Assembly (NCBI RefSeq): GCF_011386835.1
Contig: NC_088799.1
Location: forward strand, 77,829,302 to 77,893,301
DNA length: 64,000 bases
Direction of reading: 5' to 3'
Source: Chrysemys picta bellii
Lineage: Eukaryota; Chordata; Testudines; Emydidae
This document shows, piece after piece, positions 11,981-24,319 of the stretch (the stretch's first letter is position 1; each line of letters begins with the position of its first letter). The position numbers were made by a program, and so were the translations under genes. A model generated the notes under the pieces. That model made no database searches and had not been told where the DNA came from. It was given only the letters and a program-made list of their open reading frames with translations.

Positions 11981-12197
11981 CAGGTTTCAGAGTAACAGCC
12001 GTGTTAGTCTGTATCCGCAAAAAGAAGAACAGGAGTACTTGTGGCACCTTAGAGACTAACAAATTTATTAGAGCATAAGCTTTCGTGGACTACAGCCCAC
12101 TTCTGCATCCGAAGAAGTGGGCTGTAGTCCACGAAAGCTTATGCTCTAATAAATTTGTTAGTCTCTAAGGTGCCACAAGTACTCCTGTTCTTCTTTT
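11981..12197. repeat. head-to-head palindrome of the GTTAGTCT repeat family with 14-bp target duplication
   Basis: Two inverted copies of a unit of about 100 bp meet near 12103, and the whole 217-bp palindrome is bounded by perfect 14-bp repeats TATAGTCTTATTAA (11967-11980 and 12198-12211). The right unit includes CCGAAGA (12109-12115), a GTGG/CCAC hairpin, GAAA (12133-12136) and GCTC (12143-12146). Confidence 0.9.
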
Positions 12198-12735
12198 TAT
12201 AGTCTTATTAAGGTTCCCTGAGAGGAGGTGACCCTGTTTACAAGGGTTTTGAAGAGTTTCTTAAGAAAACTACTGAACAACTGGCAGAGCAGGTAATGAC
12301 AATTCCTGCTTTTTGAATTCATCACCTTTTCCAGCTGAAGGTACTGTATTAACATCCAAAATTATAGTCAGCATGAAGCCTTGTATGTGTGCTAAGTAAC
12401 TTAGATTTACTCACCTAAGGCTAAATCCTTAAACGCCTCTTGCAGTCAGCCAAGGTCAAAATGCAATTGAAAATAAACAATTATTGGGAAATGGTGGTGG
12501 GGGAACCTCCCCCATCTGTAGGGAATCTATCTGTGAAGGAGAATTCCCCGGCCCTCTGTGTGCTAAATAAGTGATTTTTATGTCACAGGTGTGTACAAGG
12601 AGACATGAGGGGGATGAAAAGTGGGTGTGTTTCCTGCACATTGGAAAGCAAGCAGTGCTTCCAAGTATAGTGCAAATCTTCACAGCACAAACTACACACA
12701 GTAAGAAGCAGCAGGCGTTTCCAGTATCCTGGCCC

Positions 12736-12878
12736 CAGTGCTTAATTTGTAATGAAAGAGGTGCCTGGGCTCAAGAAATTTTTTTTTTTTAACTTCCGTA
12801 ACTGACACAGCAAGCCCAGAGGTGCTGGGGCTGTGACGTGTCAAGCCTAGAGGAAGCCGTGCAAGAAATTAAGCACTG
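12736..12878. mobile_element. hAT MITE (CAGTGCTTAATTT ends)
   Basis: Perfect 13-bp inverted ends CAGTGCTTAATTT / AAATTAAGCACTG, flanks CCTGGCCC / TCTGGCCC (7 of 8). 143 bp, with a run of 11 T. Confidence 0.88.
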
Positions 12879-13394
12879 TCTGGCCCCCAATATCCAGCAA
12901 GATCTGTCTGCAAGCCAAATACCTGAGTATTCTAGATCGCATCACATGTAGGGTCTGAAGATTATTTTCCTGAGCTCCATCAAGCTGCAGCAGAATTTCA
13001 AGTAGACAAAGCTTTTCTGTTTAGGATTGGGTCCCCATTGAATAAGTATAACTAGACTGTCAGTATGATTTCATTCCTCCAAGATAATATGAGTTAAATA
13101 TGAAGTGGCTGTGATGTGTTTACTGTAAAATAATGTATATATTCTGAATCCAGTGTCATTGCAAAGTGACTAAGTGCTCCTGTAACCATGACTTGACTTA
13201 AGTGTGCACAAAGTTAAACACAGACACAGAATATTTTATACAAGTAAAATATTTAAAAGAATATTGATCTGTATGAATGATCATTATATACAATGGTATT
13301 GGTTGGTTAAATCACATACATTTTGTCATATCAATGTAGAAATTAGAACTGGTAAATAGTAATAATAATACTCAGAACTTCTATAGTACTTTTC

Positions 13395-13530
13395 ATCGAT
13401 AGTCCTCAAAGCATGCTATAGAGGTGGGTAAGTTTCACTCTCCCCATTTTAGAGAGGGAAATTGAGCACCGGGAGTCTTTGCTTTGCTTACAGTCACACA
13501 ACAAACTAATGATTCCCAATTCCTAATATT
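13395..13530 (-). mobile_element. MIR-like SINE fragment
   Basis: CTCCCCATTTTAGAGAGGGA, AATTGAGCACC and CTTACAGTCACACAACAAAC correspond in order to the reverse of the MIR core. Diverged, with no flanking duplication visible. Confidence 0.55.
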
Positions 13531-13692
13531 TGTCCTATTCACTGACCACACTGAGATCAATTAGTCAGTCTAATCCATGCTCTTCTTTCTAGTGTTATGT
13601 CCAACCTACTCTTAACCACGCGTTGAAATAAAAATAAAAGTTTTACTTAGAAACACAAAAGTTGTTCAGCTTTAACTATACTGGATAGTTAG

Positions 13693-14859
13693 TGTGATGG
13701 GTTGATGTGGGATGCCACCTGATGTGCTGGGGTTCCACTGAGCCTGTCCATTCCACCAGCCTGGGCTTCCTCACCCTGTCCTTACTGGGCCAGGTCCTCA
13801 AGCCTTCTCTAGCCCACACACAGGTAAGGCCTCACCCAGCTGCAGACACAAACTGAAATCATCTTTGTGAGGGAGGATTCAGCTTGGGAATTTACCCAGA
13901 ACTCACGTGCACACCTCCCTGGGGGTGTAAACCCAAAATAATACTGTCTTGCGCTGTATAGCAAGATCTGCACAGCGCAAGCTCATAAAAATTCGCCCCC
14001 TCCCTCAATGTGGAGAGCTTCCCCTCCTCTCTCCCCCCCACCCCAGATATGAATTACACAAACTGGGTTTTTAAATAAACAAGAAATAAGTTTATTAACT
14101 ACAAAAGATAAATTTTAAGTGATTATAAGGGATAGCAAACAGAACAAAGCAGATTACTAAGCAAATAAAACAAAACACGCAAACTAAGCTTAATACACTC
14201 ATGAAATAGGTTACAAAATATAAATTCTCACCTTAAATGTTGTTTTAGGGAGATTGCAGAGTTTCTGTAGCATAGAGTGGCCAGTTATTTCTCTTTATAG
14301 ACTGGATCTCTATCTCAGCCTGGACTCAGTCCCTTCCTTTTCCTTCAGGTGTTTTTTTAGCAATCTTTCTTCTTGGACAGGGAGGCAATGGAGAAAAGTC
14401 CTGGTCACCTTACTCCCCAGCCTTAAATCAAATTTACATAAGGCGGGAACCCTTTGTTTCCAGTGGAAAAATACCAGCAGTGTCCAAGGTTGTACTATGT
14501 GCCAGGTGACAGCATCAGATGACCCTGAAGTGTCAAAGCAACATCCCAGGAAGCTCCTCAGGATGGTGGGAGATTAGTATCTTTGAAGTTCTATTGTCCT
14601 TCTTAAATGGCTCATTCAGGCTGATTGCCTATTGTCTGGTGGGCGTTCCCCAAAATACACACAGTTGTAATTGTTACAAAATCAATATTCCTAACCTCAG
14701 ATAGAGAAATGATACATGCAGACAAATTGGATAAACACATTCAGTAGATCATAACCTTTTCAATGATACCTCACATGACCCATCTTGCATGAAACATATC
14801 TTAGTATTGCCATATATCATATCAATGTTTCTATGAAGAATATGGGGTGTAATATCACA
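13693..14859 (-). mobile_element. solo LTR, about 1.17 kb
   Basis: Begins and ends TGTGAT ... ATCACA and is bounded by a perfect 5-bp duplication GTTAG (13688-13692 and 14860-14864). On the minus strand an AATAAA (complement at 14091-14096) lies in a typical LTR position. No internal retroviral genes, so it is a solo LTR left by recombination. Whether it is an endogenous retrovirus or gypsy-type is not determined. Confidence 0.88.
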
Positions 14860-14864
14860 GTTAG

Positions 14865-15065
14865 CATAATACAACTTCCCTGGTGTGGACAAAGTTGTAC
14901 CAATATAAAGGTGCTTTATACTGGTATAGCTTATTCTTATAAGGGAAGGACAATAAGCTACATGGGTATAATATACCTTTATACCAATATAACACCATCC
15001 ATACTAGGGGTTGTATTGGTATAACTGAAAATTATTCTGGTACAAAAACTGTATGTAGACTATGT
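14865..15065. mobile_element. possible MITE with repeated TATACCAATATAA motifs
   Basis: Palindrome-like sequence with GTACCAATATAAAGG, TTTATACCAATATAACACC and TTGTATTGGTATAAC, ending near ATGTAGACTATG. The ends are decayed, so the boundaries are approximate. Confidence 0.4.
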
Positions 15066-15377
15066 CTTATTTACTTATTATGGGCAATATCCTGCATTCC
15101 TTACCCAGATGAAGTCAATGGAAGCTTTGCTGGAGTAAAAGGTTAAGAATTTGGCTCCTACAGTAACTGGAAGAAATACTGATGCTTTTGGGAGCTGTTT
15201 TAACACTGACAGATATGAGTGCAAAGTGAGCAGCTCCCTTCCTGTGTCTGCATACCCACAGTCCCCAACAGATTCCTGCCTGCAACACCCTCCTATACTC
15301 TGGCAACTCTCTTTCAGGGTCTCTGGTCTTCTAATAGACTCTCTAGATGCACAATAAATGGATGCCCCCAGAGGACA

Positions 15378-15485
15378 TAGGAACATAAGAATTCCCATAA
15401 TGGATCAGGTGTGAGGTCCAACTAGTTCAGTATTCTGTCTCTGAGAGTGGCCAGCACCACATGCTTCAGAGGAAGGTGTCAGAAG
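15378..15485 (-). mobile_element. CR1 3'UTR fragment
   Basis: The reverse complement matches the last 100 bases of the CR1 at 8617-8717 (TCTGAAGCATGTGGTGCTGG, CCACTCTCAGA, TTCTTATGTTCC). Confidence 0.75.
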
Positions 15486-17273
15486 CCTGGATCTCATCCT
15501 GCTCTGTAATGAGAGAGCTGCGGCAGGTGAATGAATTCAAATAATTGGACCAGTAAATAAAAGGAAGATTGGCAGCTATGTGGAATGAGCCCAGGACAAG
15601 AAAGCAAGAGAGATAAGGGAGATCTGTTAGGGAACCTGTGGCTGATCTCCTGGATAGAGTATTGTATGTGAGATTCCATCTTGAAGCAGATCGTAAAGTG
15701 TTTTGCTTAAATAAAATATAACCTGTAATTCTTCTGCAAGGCTGTATGTTTGACTGCAGGAATACAACAAGAATTGCTAAGAAAACTTGTGAAATATCAT
15801 CTAAGTTCAATCCGTACTCCTAGTACAAATCAAGCCTTGCAGGACAAGGAGAAGAAGAAACAAGTCTTGATAGCTGAAGTTCAGCATGACCGGCTCTAGA
15901 GTATGTGAAGTAATTGGATTTAGAGTACAGGACATTGCCTTTATTGGAGGCACACTCAAATGTGACACTTGTATCTCCTTCATGCAACGTCCAGTACAAT
16001 GTGAGTACTCATAAAATCAAGGAGTTGCAAAACCGCATTTAAAGTCAGGTTAAATCTTCATCGCTCAGTTTCCAAATCTTCCTCTAAATCAAATGATTTT
16101 GGTTCCCCAGCGTGGGTATGTGAAGATGCCACGCAGTGACGTTACCCATTAATCTTGTTGCCTTCGGATCACGGTATAGGAATTGTTGTTGTGGCCAGAT
16201 GTTACTGCCCTGAAAGGGTAGGTTAAATTGGGGTGTTGTCGGGGTCTGAGCTGACTAAGGCGGAGATGAGGAAGAGTGCATACTGCGTCTCCAAAAGAAG
16301 ATGTAAGAGTCACTTCTAGCATTACTGCCTCCAACATCCTCAGAAACATTGTGCCTGCCACATCACCCCACAGGCAGAATGGCTCTGGCCACTCTGTCTC
16401 TGGTGCAGTGTATCTTTGTATCTGCACTGCTAGCATTGCTCCTTGTTTGCAAGGAGCAATCTAGCACTTAGCAAGGTCTTCGAGATTAATTTAAATTTGT
16501 TCCTGGCACAGGGTGTTTCAATAACTGTTCTCATGTTTAGTGTTAGAAATATGTAAACATTTATTTGGTCAGGTAGGATATCATGATCAGACCTGAGCAA
16601 ATAATACATATACATTGATTTGACCAGCTTAGTTTCTTTTTGTCCTTTCTGCTTCTCCACAAGCAGCTTACAATATTCTTGATATTTGCTGAAAAAAGTC
16701 TGCAAACAACTTTCAGTATGTTGGTTATTTGCAAGCAATTAATTGATTAATTGAAGATATTCCATAGTTGCTTCCAGCTAGAGTTGTGCAACATTTTTGT
16801 TATGAAACCCAACTACATGAAACTCTCAAAATGTCTGATTTAGAAAAAAAATAAAAACTCAGTTCGGGTTAGTTGAAAGGTTTGCTAAGTTTCTTGAGCA
16901 TCCGTGTGAACCTTATAGTGATATTAATTTCACACTAAAACTAGAAGAATGTTGGTGTTTCAGCTGAGTTTTACTTTGTGTTTGGGGGTTTGTTTGAATC
17001 TGAAACTCAAAGTAAAACTCAATATTATAATATGTGCAGATGAGAACTCAATAAAAAATCCTACAAGCCCCAATAAGCCAAAATAACCCCATCTTGAATT
17101 TTCACCTTATTTCCATATAATTGACAAAGTACCTGATCTTGTGGCTCTAACAATCAATGGTATTTGAACTGGTTCTGAGTCAGACGATGTTGCGTCTTAC
17201 ACAAGCAAAGCTATCATTTTCCTAAAACTTCAAAATATGGTTTTACCAATTTTTTTTTTTTTTTTGAAGAAAA
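15486..17273. other. gene-free sequence
   Basis: AT-rich, with a T run at 17251-17265 and no recognised repeat or exon. Confidence 0.5.
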
Positions 17274-17287
17274 TTAAGTCAAGAGTA

Positions 17288-17484
17288 TCAGAGGGGTAGC
17301 CGTGTTAGTCTGAATCTGTAAAAAGCAACAGAGGGTCCTGTGGCACCTTTAAGACTAACAGAAGTACTGGGAGCATAAGATTTCGTGGGTAAGAACCTCA
17401 CTTCTTCTTGTTCTTACCCACGAAAGTTTATGCTCCCAATACTTCTGTTAGTCTTAAAGGTGCCACAGGACCCTCTGTTGCTTT
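17288..17484. repeat. head-to-head palindrome of the GTTAGTCT repeat family
   Basis: Two inverted units meet near 17406. Flanks TTAAGTCAAGAGTA (17274-17287) and TTAAGTGAAGAGTA (17485-17498) match at 13 of 14 positions. The left unit is longer and reaches TCAGAGGGGTAGCCGTG. Confidence 0.88.
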
Positions 17485-18065
17485 TTAAGTGAAGAGTAAC
17501 GCCTAATGCAGTTTATCACTTGATGTTTGGTGTAAATTTACTTGATATAAATACTGACAGAGCACTGCACTGTTCTCTCATTTCTTATGAGAGTAGATAA
17601 GGCTATTTTTTGTCAACAGGTAGAAATGTTTCACAGTACAGAACTTGGATACCTTATTAGCTCTGAGAGTTTGGCAGTCTCAAATAGGCAGAGTGAGAAA
17701 ATCAGGTGTTCATTGTATAATCTGTCATGTTCATCAGAGGCTTGTCTGGATTTTCATGAACAGATTCTCTTCTATCTGTATGTGTGTCTATCAACCCCTT
17801 CTTCTCACCCCATCCAAAAATCTCAAACCCCATGTTCAAAGAACTTTAAAGTCTCGCACTCAGAAGTTTGGAAATGCCAGTATTAAGGCTGTGTATGGAA
17901 CCTTAATTTGGCCTGCTTCTATAAGTGCATGTAACTAAAGACGGTATCCTAATGCAAATGCTTAAGGGGGCTGAATGAACGTTGTACAGGCAGCTTTAAT
18001 TCTGGCATTGCCAAACTTTTGAGTGGTTGACTTTGCAACCTCAGTGTTCTTTTAACATTGTTTTC

Positions 18066-20435
18066 ATAGATTCTAGGACTGGAAGGGACCTCGAGAGGTC
18101 ATCGAGTCCAGTCCCCTGCCCGCATGGCAGGACCAAATACTGTCTAGACCATCCCTGATAGACATTTATCTAACCTACTCTTAAATATCTCCAGAGACGG
18201 AGATTCCACAACCTCCCTAGGCAATTTGTTCCAGTGTTTAACCACCCTGACAGTTAGGAACTTTTTCCTAATGTCCAACCTAGACCTCCCTTGCTGCAGT
18301 TTAAACCCATTGTTTCTGGTTCTATCCTTAGAGGCTAAGGTGAACAAGTTCTCTCCCTCCTCCTTATGACACCCTTTTAGATACCTGAAAACTGCTATCA
18401 TGTCCCCTCTCAGTCTTCTCTTTTCCAAACTAAACAAACCCAATTCTTTCAGCCTTCCTTCATAGGTCATGTTCTCAAGACCTTTAATCATTCTTGTTGC
18501 TCTTCTTTGGACCCTTTCCAATTTCTCCACATCTTTTTTAAAATGCGGTGCCCAGAACTGGACACAATACTCCAGCTGAGGCCTAACCAGAGCAGAGTAG
18601 AGCGGAAGAATGACTTCTCGTGTCTTGCTCACAACACACCTGTTAATACATCCCAGAATCATGTTTGCTTTTTTTGCAACAGCATCACACTGTTGACTCA
18701 TATTTAGCTTGTGGTCCACTATAACCCCTAGATCCCTTTCTGCCGTACTCCTTCCTAGACAGTCTTTTCCCATTCTGTATGTGTGAAATTGATTTTTCCT
18801 TCCTAAGTGGAGCACTTTGCATTTGTCTTTGTTAAACTTCATCCTGTTTAGCTCAGACCATTTCTCCAATTTGTCCAGATCATTTTGAATTATGACCCTG
18901 TCCTCCAAAGTAGTTGCAATCCCTCCCAGTTTGGTATCATCCGCAAACTTAATAAGCATACTTTCTATGCCAATATCTAAGTCGTTGATGAAGATATTGA
19001 ACAGAGCCGGTCCCAAAACAGACCCCGCGGTACCCCACTCGTTACGCCTTTCCAGCAGGATTGGGAACCATTAATAACAACTCTCTGAGTACGGTTATCC
19101 AGCCAGTTATGCACCCACCTTATAGTAGCCCCATCTAAATTGTATTTGCCTAGTTTATCGATAAGAATATCATGTGAGACCGTATCAAATGCCTTACTAA
19201 AGTCTAGGTATACCACATCCACCACTTCACCCTTATCCACAAGGCTCGTTATCCTATCAAAGAAAGCTATCAGATTGGTTTGACATGATTTGTTTTTCAC
19301 AAATCCATGCTGGCTGTTCCCTATCACCTTACCACCTTCCAAGTGTTTGCAGATGATTTCCTTAATTACTTGCTCCATTATCTTCCCTGGCACAGAAGTT
19401 AAACTAACTGGTCTGTAGTTTCCTGGGTTGTTTTTATTTCCCTTTTTATAGATGGGCACTATATTTGCCCTTTTCCAGTCTTCTGGAATCTCTCCCGTCT
19501 CCCATGACTTTCCAAAGATAATAGCTAGAGGCTCAGATACCTCCTCTATTAGCTCCTTGAGTATTCTAGGATGCATTTCATCAGGCCCGGGTGACTTGCA
19601 GGCATCTAACTTTTCTAAGTGATTTTTAACTTGTTCTTTTTTTATTTTATCCGCTAAACCTACCCCCTTCCCATTAGTATTCACTATGTTAGGCATTCCT
19701 TCAGACTTCTCTGTGAAGACCGAAACAAAGAAGTCATTAAGCATCTCTGCCATTTCCAAGTTTCCTGTTACTGTTTCTCCCTCTTCACTAAGCAGTGGGC
19801 CTACCCTGTCTTTGGTCTTCCTCTTGCTTCTAATGTATTGATAAAAAGTCTTCTTGTTTCCTTTTATTCCCGTAGCTAGTTTAAGCTCATTTTGTGCCTT
19901 TGCCTTTCTAATCTTGCCCCTGCATTCCTGTGTTGTTTGCCTATATTCATCCTTTGTAATCTGTCCTAGTTTCCATTTTTTATATGACTCCTTTTTATTT
20001 TTTAGATCGTGCAAGATCTCGTGGTTAAGTCAAGGTGGTCTTTTGCCACATTTTCTATCTTTCCTAACCAGCGGAATAGCTTGCTTTTGGGCCCTTAATA
20101 GTGTCCCTTTGAAAAACTGCCAACTCTCCTCAGTTGTTTTTCCCCTCAGTCTTGATTCCCATGGGACCTTACCTATCAGCTCTCTGAGCTTCCAAAAATC
20201 TGCCTTCCTGAAATCCATTGTCTCTATTTTGCTGTTCTCCCTTCTACCCTTCCTTAGAATTGCAAACTCTATGATTTCATGATCACTTTCACCCAGGCTG
20301 CCTTCTACTTTCACATTCTCAACGAGTTCCTCCCTATTTGTTAAAATCAAGTCTAGAACAGCTTCCCCCCTAGTAGCTTTTTCAACCTTCTGAAATAAAA
20401 AGTTGTCTCCAATGCAGTCCAAGAATTTGTTTTTA
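18066..20435 (-). mobile_element. CR1 LINE, 5'-truncated, young copy
   Basis: Minus-strand chicken-repeat-1-type non-LTR retrotransposon. The 3' end at 18066 has the CR1 tail (reverse complement AGAATCTATGA next to CCCTTCCAGTCCTA), without poly(A). The body encodes the end of the endonuclease, the complete reverse transcriptase and the C-terminal region. It is 5'-truncated within the endonuclease near 20435. CR1 is the dominant LINE of sauropsids. Confidence 0.93.
18144..20430 (-). pseudogene. CR1 ORF2: endonuclease C-terminus and reverse transcriptase, two visible lesions
   Basis: Read on the minus strand: the endonuclease end with its SDH motif ([12 protein letters not shown]); reverse transcriptase motifs [29 protein letters not shown] and the catalytic FADDTKLGG; then the CR1 C-terminal region with RRATRMIKGLENMTYEGRL and a stop at 18144. 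Two disabling changes are visible: an in-frame TGA at 20030-20032, where family members have Trp, and a 1-base loss near 19021-19025 just after GVPRG. Otherwise the frame is open, so this copy is young. Most of the endonuclease is missing through 5' truncation. Confidence 0.9.
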
Positions 20436-23400
20436 AGTGTAATTTCCTATTAAAAATTAATATTTAAATTTTGCATCGTGAAACCATATTGACCCCAACA
20501 TGGGTAATCAACAGAGTTGGGTTCTTAATGTTCACAGCCTTGTCCTGTACCACTTGGGCTAACAGTAGCTGGTAGCAGGAGAAGGCTCTTGTCTTCTAGG
20601 TGGAAATGTCACTAGAGGGGTATGGAAACACAACACTGGTAGTCACATCTATTTGCTAGACAGCAAAGGAATGTTAAGTCTCATAAATAATTGGTTTAGC
20701 TCCAGGTTTGGGAGCGGAGCGTGCTATAGTGGCTACAGACCCTTCTGCCCATGTTCCCCCAATCTCTCCCTGTCCCCTGCTTCTATTCCCAACTCCCCTG
20801 TCACCATCCCCTCTCAGCTCCTGCCTGTCCATATCATCCACCCAACTCCTGACCCTGTCCCCCTGCTCCTATCCTTCTGCCCCATGACTTCTGCCTTCCC
20901 CTCCACTCTATACTTCCCCCATGTTTCTATTTTCTCCTGTACCTGTCCTCACCTCTTAGCCCCCACTCGTAACCCTCTTTGCCCTGATTCTTTCCCCCCT
21001 CCTTAACCCCCATTCTTCACCCATTGACATTCAAATCAAGCTGCTTCCACAGTGTCTGAGCACCAGCAGGGGAAGCATGGAGAGCACAAGAAAGTCTCCC
21101 TGCTCTCAGTTCTGGTGCCCAATACCACAGTGGCACCCTGGCAGCCCAGAGGAACAATTGTGAGCAGGACTTTCTCTACCTCCATCTCTAGGAGGGGGCA
21201 TGCTCCATTGGTTTGGGGCTGGGGGTGGCGCATTTGCAGTCTGGACGCAGCTGAGTGCTACAGCATGCTCAATCTTCAAAGAACTGAGCTGCCAAATTCT
21301 AATGAAAGTACCAAGCATGTGTGAACTGAGTGTTTTGTTTTGTTTTTAACTTGGCCAAATTCAGATGAATTTTCACAGGGATGACAAATCATGTCCATGA
21401 CATGAGGGCAACCCCTCTGCCAAATTTCAAGTCCCTGCTCCAGAGTTTTGAGGCACTAAAGCTTCTCACTGAAATAGTAAGGTTTATTGGGCAAAATATG
21501 TTTTTCTCTAATCACCCTGTTGGAAACAACTAAATCATTTTAGCTGAAACTTTTCAAAAGAATTTGGCCTGAGGCAGACTCCCAGCATAGGAAACTTTAT
21601 CCCAAAAAGTATAGGTTTGGCAAAGTTATAAGCAACTGAAAACAGGATTATTATAATAAGTGTCAGGAAACCTTAACTGTAAACTGTGCTGTGTGGGATT
21701 TTCAAATGCCCTGGGGTGGGATATTTAGAGCTGCCAATCTGTGTAACTTCAGAACTACCAGTGGAACATTCTGTCAGAAGTAGAATAACCAAAATATATC
21801 CATTGCTGAGGGGCTTTCTTTAATATGTATCCATATTTGTCTTAATAGGATAGTATCTCTAGAATCTTCTGTTACAGCAATATGAGTAGTCCCACTTGAA
21901 TCCTTTCAAACTTTTTCTGTCTTGAACAATCTTTGACCGGTGATATAAGCCCCTCTTTAAAGATCTCTAAAATATTTTCATAGTACAAGGCACCATTTTC
22001 ATCACTACCATGCCAATTGTTCCTTTCCTGCCTTTGTTCAGAGTAAACATTGTGGTGGTTTAATGCATGAACCAATAGCAATTGTGCATACACAGTGCTT
22101 TCCTGAGTGCCAGACAGTCACATACATTCATTGGATATCAGAATTAAATGACACAGGGAGAAAGACACATTTAAAAACTGTTCTAAAAGGCTGTGGAGAG
22201 CAGATTGGTGGCTATAATGAAGTCATGTGAGAAAAGGCTTATGCCCCTCCCCTTAATGATCAAAGTTCTAACATGTGTAACAAGATTCTAATTCAGGAAC
22301 ACTATAAAAACACTGCAGGGAGTATAACCTTTGGAACACTATGGATAACTACACCTATCCATAGCACTTTTCACCCCATAGATTGCTTGATTCCTGTCAA
22401 TCCTCCGCCTTCTTCTCTCCTTCAGAAGGAAAAGGAATGAGATCAATTGATATTGGTAGGGAGAGGTAACAGTCACAGAAGAGGAGGGGTATAAGAAGAA
22501 AGTAGGAAGAGTAGAGGAAAAGATATTTGAAGGATTGACTAACTGTTGACTCTTAGTGTTTATTTGGAACAAGTACCTATGATTAAAAACTTCAGCTTTC
22601 ATCTGAATAATCCATGTGCCAACTACCATTTTGTAAGGAGAAGAAAAGAATTAAGACAGTCCTTTACAAAGTTCTCCATATGAGCAGCATATGTGCTAGT
22701 AGCTGGGGGACAGACTCGGCTCTGAGTCACATCCAGTGTAGCCCTACTACAGTCACTGAGTTCCATCAGATGTAAGTAAGGGTAGGACTTGGCCCTGGGT
22801 GACTCTATTTGTAATCAAATGGGAAATCAATATAACTTGACAGGTATGCAGCTGTGATGCTCACACTGACTTCAGAGCCCATTTCCCTCTCCTATGCATG
22901 ACATCAGCAACTCATGAGTCATTCTGAGTAGACAGGAACATTAGTGGTTTCCACATTTACAAATTGGAAAATCTTGGACCAGATTATATAGTATCTCTAA
23001 TAGAGAAATGGCCCAGAAAAACAGCAAAGCATATACAGTAGGTTGTCTCTTCAGGGCTATCCATGTATTTAAAAATATTTCATGCATTTTGTGACAATTT
23101 ACTGTTATATGAACTACTGTAGCAATAACAACTGAAAAGAATAGTCAAGAGTGACAAACAGAGCAAAAGACAATCTTTTACTGAAGAAACCACCCTGACA
23201 AACTCTGATGTACTTTGGTCAGTTTTGAAATAGCATTTAAAATATGGAAAAATGTTAAGTGAATTAACTTGTGAAAGGTATTGGATTGACGGCCCTGATG
23301 ATGCATATCCTCTGTTGATTCACCGAGCTGGCAGAGCATGAATAACAGTACTGCAGGCTTCCCTGCACTACTGTCAGGTGGTTTTTTGTTTGTTTGTTTT

Positions 23401-23712
23401 GGAACGCCAAACAACAAAAGTGCCAACCAATGACAACTGTGATGGTAATTTTGAGAGGTTGAAACCACCAGCTCATGTCTAGAGCTGAGCAAAATTCAGT
23501 TCTGATTTGCAGAGGTTCCTGCTCAGAGCTCTCAACTTTAAGGCATCTTACATTGCTGTTTTTCTCTGCTGCACAGAATTCTCTCCTGTGTTCTCCAGCC
23601 AGCCAGCATCCCTTCCTGGGAAAGGGGGCTGGGGAAAATGTTCCTCTTGTTGCAGCTCTACAAGGCTTCCTGTCTCTATCTTCCCCATCTCTCCATCAGA
23701 CAAGAGAGCTGC
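20436..23712. other. gene-free sequence with a pyrimidine-rich block
   Basis: A C/T-rich stretch at 20740-21030, with CCCTG, CCCATG and CTCCTG words repeating, probably belongs to a repeat; I could not assign ends. The remainder is unclassified. Confidence 0.45.
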
Positions 23713-23720
23713 CCAGGAAC

Positions 23721-23844
23721 TAGGGTGACCAGACAGCAAGTGTGAAAAATCAGGACAGGGGGTGAGGGGTAATAGGAGCCAATAGAAGAAAAAGACCCAC
23801 AAATCGGGACTGTCCCTATAAAATCGGGACATCTGGTCACCCTA
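23721..23844. mobile_element. short hAT MITE (TAGGGTGACCAGA family), copy 1
   Basis: Ends TAGGGTGACCAGA and TCTGGTCACCCTA, flanks CCAGGAAC / CCAGGAAT (7 of 8). Non-coding. Lies 21 bp from the retroviral LTR at 23866. Confidence 0.9.
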
Positions 23845-23865
23845 CCAGGAATTGATATTACCAGT

Positions 23866-24319
23866 TGGCACGGAGTATGGGGGACTCAGGGCCCTGCACT
23901 CCCGGCTTCCTGCGATTCACCATGACTCTCAGCCAGACAGTAAAGCAGAAGGTTTATTTAGACTACAGGAATACAGTCCAAGACAGGTCTTGCAGGCACA
24001 GACAACAGGACCCCCCTCAGTTAGGTCCATCTTGGGGTCCCAGGGCACCCCAGCCCCCTTGCGAGGTCAGAGCCCCGTGTGCTTCCTAGCCATGTCACCA
24101 GCCAGCTCTGAACTCCCTCTTCAGCGACCCCTCCCACAGCCTTTGTTCAGTTTCCCGGGCAAAGGTGTCACCTGGCCTCTAACCCCTTCCTGGGTTCTCA
24201 TGTTACATGCTCAGGTATTCTCTGTCGGTCAGTCTCCCATCCCCTGATGCAGACTATCCTAGCCACACTCCCCTGTCAGCATTCAAAGACCACAGTAAGA
24301 ACAGTCCCAGTTCGTCACA
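23866..24319 (-). mobile_element. endogenous retrovirus 3' LTR
   Basis: 454 bp, TGTGACGAACTGG ... CTCCGTGCCA on the minus strand, with a poly(A) signal (AATAAA complement at 23953-23958) followed by a U5-like stretch. A polypurine tract (GAAGGGGGGAGAGA, complement at 24320-24333) directly precedes it, which identifies it as a 3' LTR of an old inherited provirus. The 5' LTR is not in the window. Confidence 0.82.

Noticed and set aside
19854..20282. 142-aa + strand ORF
   Set aside because: Antisense of the CR1 reverse transcriptase region.
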